A stretch of 64,000 nucleotides of DNA, from positions 1,989,921 to 2,053,920 of the forward strand of contig OZ025269.1 in the NCBI GenBank assembly GCA_964019165.1, in the 5' to 3' direction. The translations under genes and the position numbers were made by a program. This document shows, piece after piece, positions 1 through 20,678 of this stretch. This DNA comes from Mastigias papua. Taxonomy: Eukaryota; Cnidaria; Scyphozoa; Rhizostomeae; Mastigiidae. The notes beneath the pieces were generated by a model. That model was not told where the DNA came from and ran no database searches. It saw nothing but the letters and a program-made list of their open reading frames with translations. Every line of letters begins with the position of its first letter. Positions within the stretch are counted from its first letter, which is position 1.

Positions 1-154
1 TCTGTTGTAAACAGCCAAAATTAACGAGGGAAAAACCCCATGAGTGAGTCCTATATACTGTAGATCCGCATTATATGCGCACACTGCGTGGTGTTCCCAG
101 CATTTGTGATTAGACTTCGCATTGACAACAGGAGAGTAGTGAGTGGTGAGAGAT

Positions 155-7462
<7,308 letters not shown>

Positions 7463-7897
7463 TTACTATCCGTGTAAGCACGAAGAGATGCTTGCGAACG
7501 CGAAAAAACCTTTCGAAACAATCGCGTTCGCAGAACATTCGACAATGATATCTGAATAATCATTTAGAACCGAACGCTTTGAATTACATTTTCAGCACTT
7601 GGAACATAAACTAGGAAATACCAACAAGAGCCAGATAAGTATGAAAACTAAAGAAAATGGAAAATAGAAGCATATAAAGAGAGAGATCAAAATCAAATTG
7701 ATGAGGTGCAAATGATGTGAATTCCAATAAGTTCTGGATGTTATTATGAAATAGAAAGTACTGGCTGCTAATTTCCTATCTCTATATGAAATTACAACAA
7801 AGCTACAAGATATACAAATTGTACGATCATTATCAGTGTCTGTAATGTCAAAGTATTTTTTAATAAATAATATCTGCTTTGAAATATAAATCAAATG
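7463..7897. other. Intergenic, convergent 3' ends
   Basis: This stretch lies between the stop codons of the TSP1-vWA gene (+) and GALM (-), and presumably holds both 3' untranslated regions. No conserved reading frame was seen. Confidence 0.7.
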
Positions 7898-10800
7898 TCA
7901 TTGAATTGAAAATTTGTATGTGATACAATGCTCGTAAAGGCTACCTGGACGCAAGATAGGCGATGGTGGAAAGTGCTGAAATGGGAAAATGAACATAAGC
8001 TAGTTTCACGGTACAATGAAAGCAACTCTTCAAGGAAGAGAAGGGCATTTCTTACTTTCATGTAAGCCTGTCTGCATAATGCAGTCATCAGACAACAAAT
8101 AACGCCTAACGAAACAAAATACCTGTAGGGCATTGAAACAAAAATTCACAACGCTTGTGCCGTTATGTAATATGTGTAACGCAGTTAACTCCTTAGTTGT
8201 AATATTTTTCGCAGCAAGTTATACAATTCTGTAAGTTACACAAACTAGCCATCTAATGGAAAATGTGGATCAAAAATAAATAGGAAAGGATAAATAAACT
8301 AAATGCAGACTGTACAAGACGTATTTAAGATTGTAAAAGTTGGAGAGCGATGGCTGTTGAGCACAGATGACACGGCAGGAAAGAACAAAGCCTTCTAATA
8401 CTGACATCTGCCTTTTTAGTAAGTTGTATTGGACAAAGGCATAGCAAAGCTCCCAAGGAACGAAGTAAGAGGAAGGCAGAGTAGAGAAAGAAATAGAAGG
8501 TCAAGTCTGTTGCTTTTGATTGAAAGGTAAATAGTGGAACTGAAAAAGAAGGGAAAAATAAGACGCTCCTCCATAGCTTACAAGTTTTCAAGTGATATCA
8601 CTGCAAAGACAATCTACTAAAAAAGTTGTAAGCGTTACATGTATTCTAACAAAAAAGATGAAATGCTAAACTTACCATATTAATAGCATTTGGGAAGTTC
8701 TGATTTTCAATACAAAAAGCACTTCTACCAGCGTAAGCCTCGCCGTGTTTTCCTAATAGAGAGGCACAAGTGAAATTTGGAGTATACAAATGAATACCGG
8801 GTTGGGTTGAGGAGATTTCCAACACACGTCCGGACTCCGGATGATGGATCCTGCAAAATTTCAATAAACCCTTGGTCAGTCAAAATGCCTCAATGAATAG
8901 CATTCACTCGTAACAAATCGAATATAATATATAAAATAGAACATATAACATATAAATATATCATGAAATATAATTTATAATATAACATATAATTTCTTCC
9001 ATCAATGGCACCTGTAATAATTTAAGTGAATCCAAGCCCAACTCGTAAATTGAGGCTTCTGTCGCGAGATCATGTGACATATCACGTGATTTTGAATATT
9101 GTAGATGAGTGATTGTTGTTAATTTGTATAAGTGGTATACGAGTACAGTCTGCTCTCGATAAGTGGAACCCCGGATAAGTGGAACTTTAGTTTAGTGGAA
9201 CCAATTTCTCCGGTTCCTTGGATTTGCATTAACAAACCTCTCTTATTTTATTTGGATAAGTGGAACCCTCGATAAGTGGAACCATCTTCTTCGGTCCCGT
9301 GGAGGTTCCACTTATCGAGAGTAGACTGTAGTTTAGTTGACTGAGAACCGATTTCAAACAAGAAGTCACCTTTCCCAAGAAATACTCTCACGCATCTCAA
9401 ATTCTCACTCATGTAATTCACTCCATTTTTCTCTCTAATTTGATATTTCTTCATTCGTTCATTGGACAATAGAAATATCTTTCTCAGCAGTACCACGACA
9501 ATCAAAGTTAACTGTTTGGAATTGGCTACCCTAACAATCAGTTGCCCTCTACAGCAAAAAACTTCAGTCGGTTTTATACTCAAGAGCATGCGTAGTTTCT
9601 TCCCTCAACTCAAGACAAAGCTATGTTCCACAGTGCTCTCATATGCTCATATGTTGCTATTTCTTCAATGTCATGGACCTACAAATATCTGCACTACCTT
9701 CCTCTAACGTCATTTAAGCGTAAAAACAACCAACGGATCAAGCAACAAGTTTCTCAGCACTGTTTTCGTAAACTAAACGATATTGATGCACATATCCTCT
9801 CATTTCTAAGATAGAACATCAACATTACCTTGCACAATGGCTACTTTTGTGACACTTCACAAAAGTATGATCAAATCCACTACCAGAAAGCTTGCTTAGG
9901 GCCTCTCCCAATACTTTCGGCTTCCGAAAATCAAATTCGCCATCATTTTCGCCAACATTGATCTTCTCACCTGATGTTAAGAACGACAGCAAACTTTGAT
10001 AAAAAATCGCCACAGGACAATTTCCACCAATATCAGTAGTTCTAGTAAATTTCAGAAGAATCAAAGTAACAATGTGATGCTTCTAATATATATGTCAAGT
10101 CCCAAAAAGAGTCAATAAATGGGCGAGAAAGTGTCACTGAGTTTTAGGCATATGCAAAGTCATAAATTCAGTCATTCTCATAATATCACATTACGGTAAG
10201 GCGAAACATGCTGCAGAACACCATAACCATACAACTGATACAGAGGGCTTTTTCGTGTATGTGTATATATACAAAACAAGGGGCAAAATGAGAAAAAAGA
10301 GCTTTGGAAGCTACAACCTACTCTCTGGTAAAGAGTTGTTGTGTATTGAAATTGAGAAACTCATTACTAAATGGGCTAACTGTAATAAACAAAACGATAA
10401 AGACAAAGTGCAAGCGCAGTGGAACAAAGGTGATAGGCATATGCTAAGTGAACGATTCATCAGCTACCCACATGTAATCAGCATTCTGGGGATTAAAGGA
10501 CCGCACCCTGTCAACTACGGGACCTGAACACCCCGACAAGGGATATAATCATATATCTTGTATATGAGAATTCAAGAATAGAAACGAGAGAACATATGGT
10601 ATGATTGGCACATTTCTATGATAAAGTGGGTTATAGCGAAGTAGTAATTGACTGCTGAACAAATTGAGAAAATCCAGCACGAGATTTTTGAGAGCTAAGA
10701 AAGATGATAAGTCATATGCTTTTAGAAATTCCAATACTTGCGCAAGACGATCATCGCTTATACTCAGTTGGCATAAATTTGCATAGATTTCTTGTGGAAA

Positions 10801-13800
10801 CAAACATGCTAGAGTGTTATGTTATAACTCTGCGGTAATACACAAACTCGAACGTTCTTGCTAAGAAAATCTTAAGGAATTTTCAGTACTGAAATCATGA
10901 CTAACCCAAGAAAGTTCCGCAGTAGGCCAAAAACATTTTGTTAAAAAAACGTGAATATACTCACAAATGTATAAAGTTAAATATTTATGAAGCTCTATGA
11001 GGTTTGAATACGTCTGAAAGCCATCATCTGTTTCTATGCACAGTCACCTAGTAACACATATTTCCAGTACACTCTCTTTTAAAACTCCTGGTTTCCAAGA
11101 AATTTTCATAATAAATAATTTACTTCCCTCTTCAACTATCGACTTCTTAGAAATACCCTTAAATGAGAAAAAACCTATGGATTACCTGTAGGAATCTGAC
11201 TCTCGTCTACAGGCAGGTATGTGTTGGCGTTGATTTCAAGCGAATGTCCAAGGACGTTATCACATTTCTGCAACCAAACGTAAAGCGTTTTGAGTATAAG
11301 CATGTAAAATCAATTGCAAAAAGGGAGACTAAAAGACCGGGGGTAAATTGGGCAAGATTTATTTCGGGGTGCAGACAAACAGTTCTAAGGGCCAAGCAAT
11401 TTCATATACTAGACACCACCCATATAATTGGTGAGCTCCGATTTTTAGCAATAAATGCATGTTGGCAGACTTGGGTCAGCAAATCTTGTGAACTTTCGGT
11501 TTTGTTTAGTCTTTTGAAGCTGTAGTACTGTGCCAAGATACCGTTTTACCAAAGGCATGGGTGCCATAGCCAGAGTACTGTAGCCCCTCCAGTTTTCTGA
11601 GCAAACATACCTTCATACAACCTTTCAAAAATGGAACCATATGTTTCTGCAAATTAACTTTCTTAAAATATTCATTCCCATTGGTACAAGTTTAACACAT
11701 CAACTTCAATGCTAATCATCATTGCTGCACAAGGAATTTTTTCATGAACTATCAAACAAAACTGAAGCCTGTTTTCCATAGTAAAGTATAAATGGTAGCT
11801 TTAGCACTCTCTTCATCCCTGTTCAGTGCCCTCTTTATCCCTAGGTTTTTGTCTTTCTACTAGAGCCTCCCCACCAAAAATGTTGTCCTGCTATCCCTGA
11901 AAAGGAATACTACAGTAAAAGGCCCCAAAACCTGTAGTCTTTGGAAGAAAGAGTCTAAAGCATGACAAAAATGAAATTGGTATGACAGAAAGGTGATATC
12001 CAAGTACTATGTTAAACTGACAAAATTGGAAAATCAGTTCCCGGTTTGTTGAAAACTGACAAATGAGTTGTACAAGACAAACTCTAGTTGTACAATCTAC
12101 TTACTTTTTGGGTACCAGAAAGATTGAAATATGGATGACTTGTCATGTTGATGATTGTTGTAGCATCTTTAACCACTGCTTTAAATGCAATGTGTAGCTC
12201 ATTTTCATTTGTCAGCCTATAGGAGACGGAAGTATCAACTTCACCTGGGTAGCACTGGTCACCATGAGGACTTTCCAAATCAAAAGTAACAGATAAACCA
12301 TCCTCACTACAGGAACCATTCCAGAACTTCTACAGGAGCAAAGAAATGTATTTCATAGAGAAGCATATTACAAGCATGAAATATGTCTAAATAACTGCAA
12401 AAATTCTACCTGACAATAATCCAAGAATGTGGTGTATGTATCAACAAATGTGATCTATCTACATCATTTCATATAGGTAACTATCTATACCTACCTTGCT
12501 AAATCCAGTATATCCTCCATGCAGGTGGTTTATACCCTTTTCATTGCACTCTAGTTGGTAGTCTATACCATCAACAGAAAACTTGCCACGTGAGATCCTG
12601 TTTGCACATCTACCAATTATTGCCCCAAAATAGGGTGGATTGGCCTCATAATCTATAAAAGAATTATTTCAATAAACCAACTTAATTCATACTATCATAC
12701 TGGCAAGAAATGCTATTTCCAAGTATGGGAAATAAACATGTCAGTTCACTCCTGCATCAGAAGGGCAAGGGGAGAGGGCAACCTCTACATTGCTATATAT
12801 ATCCTTATCAAAGGGCCACATTGCTGTGTCATCATATCAGTGGTTGTTGCAATTGGCTCATCCACTGGTAGCATCATGTGCCCACCTCCCATAGCAACTC
12901 ATGCTTAATACTGAGTACCAATGAGGATGCACTATTTACTATTTTTAGTCTCTTTACAAGTCACCTGAATCTAGAACTGGAGATGTGGTAATATTATCAG
13001 GAGCAGTACAGCTGGGGAGTGAGAGGGTTTCAGTCCCTCAATAATTAAACCAAATGTACTTTACTACCTGTTTTAGCACCCTCTAAATAACTGCAATCTT
13101 AATCCATCAACTCAACCCCCCCCCATCAAAAATGTTGTTCTGCTGCCCTTGATTATGTGAAAAAGTATAGTGAAAATCAGCAGAGTGATGCATATGCAAG
13201 AAAACTTTCTATCTACATTCTGAATAATACCAAAAATCACAAAAAACCTTTGATAAAGACAGTTTTCTCAAATCATACTCACCAGCCAGATTTTTAAACC
13301 CTATTAGTACATCATCCAGATCACCATTCCTACAACATTTCAAAAAAACTTAATCCTACCCAACTACAATAGAGCCAGTACAGCCATGAATATTAAAACA
13401 CCCATCATATTTATGGCATAAATGCACATGGGAGATCCTGCTGTAATAAGTGTTACGGGAGCATTATAAAAAATACACTGGCCTTTTTATTATTTCTCTT
13501 CAGAGATACCCCTATATACAACTAGACTGGCAATGACAAAAATTATAGATCTTACATTATGTTTTATTAATCATATTCACATTCAAGATTCAAATTCTGC
13601 ACTCATGCTCAACAGGGTGTCAAGAAGCAGCTTAATAGTAAACATCTCACTGGAGCTGCATATGAATACACAAAGGAATCTATTTCTTTGACAATGAATA
13701 AGGGACTGCACTGCCTTACTATAATCCACACAAACTCACAATACAATTCTTCACTCATAAAAATTCAATAACACAGCAATTAGATTATACAAAATGGGCC

Positions 13801-14527
13801 TTCTGATACTATACAACCATTTAAAATTCATATTTATCTAACGTGATAAGCACTATCCAGGTTTTTACTGAAAAAAACTTGAACATTATTTCACATGCTG
13901 CATCTAGAAAATCAAATGGGACTCCATTGTCAACAGTTTGCTAATAGAGAGGACAATGCTGAACAAATATAGGCAAAGCTGGTAAAGCAAAACAAGGCCT
14001 ACAGCGATGAGCCTTCCTATTCGTTACGAGTCTTTCTTATTATTAATGTGGTTTTATTGTTGCTTTTCCGGTGAATTCAATATATTAGCCTTCCCAACAT
14101 TGGTGTCTCCTTGTTGTAATGTTGAAATTACATTGTTGCCTTCTGAAGACTTGCTCTTGATGGTTAAGGAAGCTATGAAATATGCTACTAAAAGTTGTGT
14201 TAGTCTCCGTTTGCTGGCATCCATTTCTTAGCTATATTAAACGAACTCTGCTTCTCGCATTCAGAAAGATCGGCATTTTTTCACACAAATCTGTCTGCAC
14301 CCCCATTTCGTACGCAAGCATAAGCGTACGGAAGTAGGCCTATAGTAGAAATATTACGATGCAGAGCCTCAACGCAATAAATCATGCATTTATACTCACT
14401 TGTCTGGTACCAAGACTGAATGCATAATGGCACCATAATTTAGCAAAGATACAGACAGGCCATTTTTGTTGCTGATCGTATATATTTTCAATTTGTCACT
14501 GAACGACTCTCCGCCCCCTCCCGCCAT
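7898..14527 (-). CDS. GALM: Galactose mutarotase (aldose 1-epimerase), 8 exons
   Basis: Exons in coding order on the minus strand: 14527-14400, 13329-13283, 12652-12495, 12329-12105, 11267-11186, 9970-9829, 8850-8676, 7975-7898. All junctions are GT/AG with matching phase, giving 344 residues against about 342 in the human enzyme. GALM interconverts alpha and beta anomers of galactose and glucose in the cytosol, feeding the Leloir pathway. Family motifs appear in order: LLNYGAIMHSVLVPDKNG at the N-terminus, the IIGRCANRI segment, the catalytic histidine in MTSHPYFNLSG, the substrate histidine in NHLHGGYTGF, YLPVDESQIPTG, GFDHTF, and the catalytic-base region FCIENQNFPNAIN. The protein ends with the usual KPG-like (LRPGSLYEH) and YKFS strand. 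The start ATG follows no signal peptide, which fits a cytosolic enzyme. Exon 2 is only 47 nt. Introns carry a TA-flanked MITE and MITE copy B. Confidence 0.95.
9146..9328. mobile_element. 183-bp TA-flanked MITE (Tigger/pogo type)
   Basis: Terminal inverted repeats of about 26 bp (CAGTCTGCTCTCGATAAGTG at the left, its near-perfect complement at the right) are bounded by TA at 9144-9145 and 9329-9330. Internal copies of GATAAGTGGAACC are also present. There is no coding capacity. It lies in a GALM intron. Confidence 0.9.
10640..10970. mobile_element. MITE-like dispersed repeat, copy B
   Basis: Shares AGAAATTCCAA, GCATAGATTTC, TGCTAAGAAAATC, TTTTCAGTACTGAAAT and a terminal TTAAAAAAACGTG with copy A at 480-800. 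It lies in the GALM intron between exons 5 and 6. Boundaries are approximate. Confidence 0.5.
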
Positions 14528-14929
14528 TGCTTCTTCTGTGTTGTCAGCAAATCACTGGTCAAACTTCCTGTCCAAAATTCACAGAAGTGTACAGAAACGA
14601 GGTCACCTGAGTCAGAACAGGTCATATCCAAGCCACAGAGTGTCCAAGCTGTAAACTTTTGCCCACAGACACTTCAACAGCATTGATAGCTTTTTTCACA
14701 TACACGGTATCCCAGGTCCAAAAGCTCATACAGCCACAATTAACTAATGACCATAAAGACTTTGAAAATCATCATGATAGCGGGATTTTTAATATGTAGT
14801 GAACAAATATTGGTAATATGGTACTATATTCAGCTTCCTCTGAGCTCTGAAGCTGAACAGGAACAGTTGTAAAACAGTTAAAATTGGTAGCTGAATTGCA
14901 CTCTGTATAAATATATAACAATTAAATAA

Positions 14930-15295
14930 ATGAATGACGTAATGAATGACTGAATGAATGAATTTACGAATGAATAAATGGATGAATGAATAAATGAATA
15001 AATGGATGGATACTAATTAATGAATAAATGAATGAGTGAATAAATGAATGAATGCATGAATGACAGCGAGAATGAATGAATGAATGAATGAATGAATGAA
15101 TGAATGAATGAATGAATGAATCAATCAATGAAGGAATGAATCAATGAATCAATGAATCAATACAGGAACGAACGACTTAATGCAAGGTAAATGAATCAAT
15201 GCAAGAATGAATAAATGAATGAATGTAATAAATGAACGAATGAATGAATGAATGCATTAAAGAACGAAAGAATGAATGAATGATTGACTGAATGA
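14930..15295. repeat. Degenerate (TGAA)n field
   Basis: Tetranucleotide GAAT repeats, clean at about 15069-15120 and imperfect on either side (units TGAA, TCAA, TAAA). It looks like an old expanded microsatellite. Confidence 0.9.
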
Positions 15296-15490
15296 ATATG
15301 GGTAACTATCCATATCTGCCCTTTTATGTGATCATGATGATGTATGAAGACACAAAATATTAATACTATAGCTAGTTTCTGCTTTATAGAACACTGAACC
15401 AAATTTAACAGGACGATAGAGCAGAAGTTCCTAACTAACAAAGAGACATTCGAGGGCGCTTCTTTATACCATAATTTTGCATATTAATAA

Positions 15491-15661
<171 letters not shown>

Positions 15662-16472
15662 TGGTTTTCCACATTGTCTACTGTTATTCCCGGCTGGCCA
15701 AAAGACTTAGTTGTATGAAAAGGTGACGGCGTCGGCTTTAAATTTATCTTCGATGTATCGACTATTAACTGCATTTCACAGAGCAAGAACGACGATGAAA
15801 AAAACCCTTTTAAAGTTGATGTTAATCGACCATCCATTTCTAATTAACTATGTATACATTAAGACGAATCCATAACTGCATTTCGTTCATCACTGCCGCT
15901 AAGTGGCAAAAAATCCCGTATAAATATATGAACATCTTAAGAAAGATCATTTGGCTCGTTTTATTTCTAATATTTCTTTTTCTCCAACAATGAGTGAATA
16001 GACATGACATAGCCACTCTCTATTTACAAGAGCCCGATAACTTTTGCCGAGGCTCGATGTTCTTAATTGTTAATAATCTTAGACTCAAATTGTTCATGAA
16101 CGTGTCCTTATGTCAAAGTGACTTTTTCCAAATATTTTAGAATCAACATGCAGTATACAGTTTTTAATACACTCAGCAGGGCAACTTCTGCAAATAAACA
16201 AAATGAATGCTGATATGTACCAAAACCCTGTCAGAATTTATTTGCCAAAAGACTGCGAGTAGCTATGTGCTTGTGAAAATTCTAATCAGAAACTGAGAAT
16301 GTTCTAGCAATAATCTTATTTTTTGGTGAATCAAACCTCAGCCTTCTTATAACTTGTGCTCTAATACCAAACACAGTTTAACCATACACAATATAGAAGG
16401 TAACAAAAAGATCCTTTAACGTATATTTGTTCAGTCTAATATCCGATTTCAAACTTCCTTCTATTATTGAAG

Positions 16473-17375
16473 TTAAAATAAGAAAATCCTAGTGAATTTC
16501 TTGGCTTCAGCTCTAAGAGTCTGGTTTCTCCAAAAATAAATCGCTGGGTTAATTGAAGAGTTACACAAACCAAATGTGAATGCAACACAGTGTACGCTAT
16601 TAGCATATACACAACTTTTTGACACTGAAATGCCACGCATCTTAAAGATAGTAGCATAAATGGTATAGACAGTAAAAGGCGCCCAGCAAATGACAAAACA
16701 TCCAATGATTATGAGCAACGTTCTTGCCAATCTGGACTGCCTTTTCAAATGCATCCGTTCTGCAACTTTCGATGCTCTTGCAGCTCGCATAGGCATAATC
16801 TTTGATCTGTTGTTTATAAATGAGTAAATCCTCCCGTTCCAGAAGGCGAGAGCAACGGTACAAAGAACCAACGCGGATACAGACATGATATGCATGGCCG
16901 GTCGGGTGGTGTCTTTAAAGACCAGGCAGCCATTGAAAGCTGGGATAATACAGCAAAACAGTAATATCGCAATTATCTTTCTTTTTGACATATATTTTGT
17001 ATAATTCTGCAGTTTAACAAGGTGCAGATATCTGTCATAGCTTATCAAGACCAAAATCAAGGACGATGCACCACAAATCAAAGTGCCAGTACCGTAAAGC
17101 ATGTATGTAACGATGCAGTTTCTTCCAGCTTGCTCACTGAACAGTTGCGTTGATACTAAAGGTTGCATGACAAGCCCAACTGCAAAATCTGTCACTGCCA
17201 AACAGCAAATCAACGAATTTGGCCTAGTTCTCAGCTGCCTTCGAGATAGTATAACCATAATCACGAGAAAATTGCCAGTAGATGCTGTTATACTGGTAGC
17301 GATGTTCAGGCCCCCAAGTATCCATCGTATGCTTTTTGGTATATCCATTATATTCAGCACTTCGCATCTTTCCAT
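16473..17375 (-). CDS. Rhodopsin-family (class A) G protein-coupled receptor, intronless
   Basis: An uninterrupted 300-residue frame with seven hydrophobic segments and the class A landmarks: GN in TM1 (N35), LAVTD in TM2 (D63), a TM3-start cysteine (C87), DRY at 114-116, CWAPF in TM6 (P233) and NPAIY in TM7 (276-280). The N-terminus is short (about 17 residues) with no signal peptide, and the C-terminal tail is only about 20 residues. No obvious cysteine lies in the very short extracellular loop 2, so the canonical disulfide may be missing or pair with C150. Lack of introns and overall layout resemble the large cnidarian single-exon class A families with adenosine/melanocortin-like receptors. 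The ligand cannot be inferred. It acts at the plasma membrane. ATG 17375 is the first Met in the frame, and a Met at codon 10 is an alternative. Confidence 0.9.
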   Translation of the reverse strand: MERCEVLNIMDIPKSIRWILGGLNIATSITASTGNFLVIMVILSRRQLRTRPNSLICCLAVTDFAVGLVMQPLVSTQLFSEQAGRNCIVTYMLYGTGTLICGASSLILVLISYDRYLHLVKLQNYTKYMSKRKIIAILLFCCIIPAFNGCLVFKDTTRPAMHIMSVSALVLCTVALAFWNGRIYSFINNRSKIMPMRAARASKVAERMHLKRQSRLARTLLIIIGCFVICWAPFTVYTIYATIFKMRGISVSKSCVYANSVHCVAFTFGLCNSSINPAIYFWRNQTLRAEAKKFTRIFLF

Positions 17376-19772
17376 GTTTCATCCTTCGGTGATAGAGACC
17401 AACCAATTCTCATCAGGATCATTATCAGTATGTACTATAGATGTTGATGAGCCGTAGTTTATATTCCAAAAACTCATCAGACATGGGAATTTATGAAAAA
17501 GCTTGCTACCACATTTTATCTGCTTTACCAATCACGATATTTACTGTTTGGCTAATATTTTTATTTGCAAACTGGCTAAAAATCCCGATCTGACCGGCAG
17601 TTTTAAAACAGACATTGCGTAAGATTTACTTTTTCAAAATCAAGTACACTCTAACTCTAATTTAGCTTTCTTACTCATCGAAATAAAGAAAGCCACATCG
17701 TTTGTTTTTCGTATTCTTGAAAGAATCAGCCGACGTTTATTTGTACTAGGAGATTCTAGTCAAAACTGAAGAATGATGAGGTATATTGTGTTATATCTTG
17801 CAACTACGAATTGCCTTCACTGAGCGCTTCAATAAGGAAGGCGGTGTCTAGTGGAAGTATGCGAATTAAGAACTCCACTTTTATATAGGATTTTGGTATC
17901 ACTGGGAGTTAACTTCAAAATCACGGAAAAGTCAGTGACATCCGTTGACATCAATTGAGATATTAACAAAAATCCCTAACCAATGTCCATCCAGTTAAAA
18001 CTGGTATCACTCACAAAAAAGTGAAAATAAAACAAGCGAAAATAAACGGCATGGAGTGAGGAATATCTTGAAGAGATGAATTTTCTTTTTACTTAGTTCT
18101 GTTCATCTTGGTAACTTGTCCCTAAAATCCAACATTTAAATCCCACCCCAAAGGCAAGATAAGTCCCTGTTAGCTCCATTTTTCCAGCAAAAGAATTCTA
18201 AGAAAATGACTAATAAAAAAACCTTCACACTTAGTGTTACAAGCTTTTAGCCCACTGGCATAAATGTTCGCCTCATTGAGCGACTGTAAAACCGTTTGAT
18301 AAACAAATTATTACTTTTAAGACTTCCTTGAATCTTCCAAATTTCTCACTCAATTGCAACAGAAAAAGATCAACTTTTGAAGCAGTAGATTGTGATAAAG
18401 GAGCCAAAACACTCGACAGTCATAACAAAACACTGAAAATAAGTGGAAAACTAAAGAAACATACCCCATGCAATTTTGTTAAGTTATCCTCTCAATAGCA
18501 ACAATATAGCATGCATTTCCCTTTTCTGGATTGTTAGAGAGCTTGGTCCCTAGATTTAATTAAAAATAGATTTCAAAAACATTGTCAGTCTGCTATGAAT
18601 GAGGCATAGCACATTTGATTAGGGTAGCAGAACAGAACATGTGCAAGGGCTATGACATAATACAACAACATACTTACAGGGTGTGTACAATTATAGGCAA
18701 AAACCTAAGAGGACCCTGTGGGTCTACACCCTTATGGTTGTCCTCAAAAGGACCAAAATGTCCTTTCCTATGAAAATTTCAAAATTTTCCATTGCATATT
18801 TCGTAGGAGGATCTGATTGTAATCATTATTAAACTTGAAAATAACAAAATCATTAAAAGTCCTGTAATATCTTCTGCCTCTAAATATAAAAAGCATTATT
18901 CACAGCTACGCTGTCTCGGGGCTCTCAATGAGATGTGCATGATGGGGCATGAGCATGCAGGCATGTACCCAGCTCAGTTCATGTGCTTGATCTGTTGCCC
19001 GCACCAGTTCTATCAACAAGATACATCCAAGTACTAAGGAAAGCTCTCACAATTGAGTGCTTTCCACGCAAATGATCCCATGAGTGCAATTGGCAGCCGG
19101 CGTCTAATTTACTCAATGAAAGGCCTGCTGTCTTGAAAAGTATTTATTGAGTCCTTTTGTTGATCAGAGTCATGGCCTCAAACACCCCTAGTTGCACACC
19201 TATAAATTGGTATTATATGTACCAATTGGTATAAAAGCATACTACACATACCAGGGAAGCAGAATGATGCATGTGCTATAAGGTGTGCACCACCTGCACA
19301 CAGCAGATAAGATGCTATAGGGCAAAAGATCACAAAAAAATAGAGATAAGATAGTGAAAAGATGAACAAAAATAAACATATTCATTGTATTGCTAATATC
19401 ATCCAGTTCAGTTAAGTACCAACTGCATAAAAATGCAACAATACAACACATGCATATAATACTTGACTAATGAAAGTTTTTGTCCCTACCCAATATAATT
19501 GATTTCAGAGCTTATGGTCATATGAATAATTCTGAGCCAAATTCTTAATTGTAAATAATGAAACTGAGTGAAATCTAACTTTACACACATAAAATCTAAT
19601 TTAACACAGAATTTATAACTTGTGCATGTCTTCCTTGCTACCTCCCAGCTCAGGCCTACTTTCAATATTTAAGCATTACTCAGACCAAAGAAGGAAGAAA
19701 GCATGGAAAGACAAACTGATATAAGGTTTTAATCCTATTCTTGTCTATGCTGATCATCAAATGAAATTGATT
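17376..19772. other. Intergenic between GPCR 5' end and DOHH 3' end
   Basis: About 2.4 kb of AT-rich sequence with no frame that could be supported as coding. It should include the GPCR promoter (just above 17375) and the DOHH 3' UTR. Confidence 0.6.
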
Positions 19773-20678
19773 TCATGGGATTTTCTGCAGAGTATCAGCA
19801 TACTGAAACTGGCCAGATACTTCATGCTCATACATATCAAGAGCAACCTTACAACTCTCATTAACAACACGTTCCTGGTCTCTCACATATGTTTTCAAGA
19901 TTTCCAAACAGTCTTGCTTTGCAATAGCTCCCAATGCCTCAGCACATTCATGCCTTACCATTGGATTCTCTGCTTGATTACTCAAAGATTCTTCTAATGC
20001 TTTTATGGCACCCTCATTTTGCATTTGTCCCAAAACATAAGCAATTTCATGACGGAATAGGGCACTTGTGCATCTCAGCCCCTCAGACAAAGCAGCCACA
20101 GATTCACTTGTCTGCATATTTCTTAATGTGAACATAGCCCTATAACGGTCAAACAATGGCTTCGTTTCGTCCAACAGTTGTTCTCTTAAAGCTTTAAGGT
20201 TTGAGCCATTGTCGGGAGGAGCTGGATCAACTGAATTGTATGGGCTGCTGCTTTCAAGTTTATCGGATGCGTCACGTTGTTGAAGCCACCGTATTCTAGC
20301 TAAAGCTAATTCACACGTTTCCGCTACTTCGACAGCAGGGTCCGTCAAATATTGCTCTAAAAAACTCGCAACAGATGGGCAGCCAATTGCCCCTAATGCC
20401 TCAGCTGCTTCGTGTCGAACCATTGCTTCTTGACTCACATCTTGGAGGACATTTTTCAGCACTGGAATTGCGTATTCGTCTTGCATTTGGCCCAAGCAGA
20501 AAGCCAGTTCATGCTTTAACAATGCAGAGTTGTCAACGAATGCTTTGGAAATCAGATCTATGGCTTCCTCTCCACCCAGGTTTCTCAGGGTAAATAGGGC
20601 ACGAAATCGGTCTGTTAGTGAGTTATCTTTATCAAGAAGACGAACTCCAACCTTTTGTAGATCCTCGCTGTTTACCAT
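19773..20678 (-). CDS. DOHH: Deoxyhypusine hydroxylase (DOHH), single exon
   Basis: A 301-residue HEAT-repeat protein, almost exactly the length of the human enzyme (302). DOHH hydroxylates the deoxyhypusine side chain of eIF5A to hypusine in the cytosol, the last step of that translation-factor modification. It is a non-heme diiron enzyme whose iron ligands are four His-Glu pairs. All four are present: LKHELAF (H56-E57), VRHEAAEAL (H89-E90), FRHEIAYVL (H210-E211) and VRHECAEAL (H243-E244). The two symmetric halves, each opening with a FRALFTLRN or YRAMFTLRN helix, flank a variable acidic loop (about 135-165). There are no introns. It is divergent from the COQ8-type gene, with 207 bp between start codons. 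Confidence 0.97.
   Translation of the reverse strand: MVNSEDLQKVGVRLLDKDNSLTDRFRALFTLRNLGGEEAIDLISKAFVDNSALLKHELAFCLGQMQDEYAIPVLKNVLQDVSQEAMVRHEAAEALGAIGCPSVASFLEQYLTDPAVEVAETCELALARIRWLQQRDASDKLESSSPYNSVDPAPPDNGSNLKALREQLLDETKPLFDRYRAMFTLRNMQTSESVAALSEGLRCTSALFRHEIAYVLGQMQNEGAIKALEESLSNQAENPMVRHECAEALGAIAKQDCLEILKTYVRDQERVVNESCKVALDMYEHEVSGQFQYADTLQKIP

Noticed and set aside
143..154. Upstream GTG start of the first gene
   Set aside because: A eukaryotic gene should start at ATG; ATG 155 is in the same frame.
14054..14224. Minus-strand 56-aa frame beginning MDASKRRLTQ with a signal-like hydrophobic stretch
   Set aside because: It lies in GALM intron 1, ends in a stop without a good donor, and the true GALM first exon at 14527-14400 is clear.
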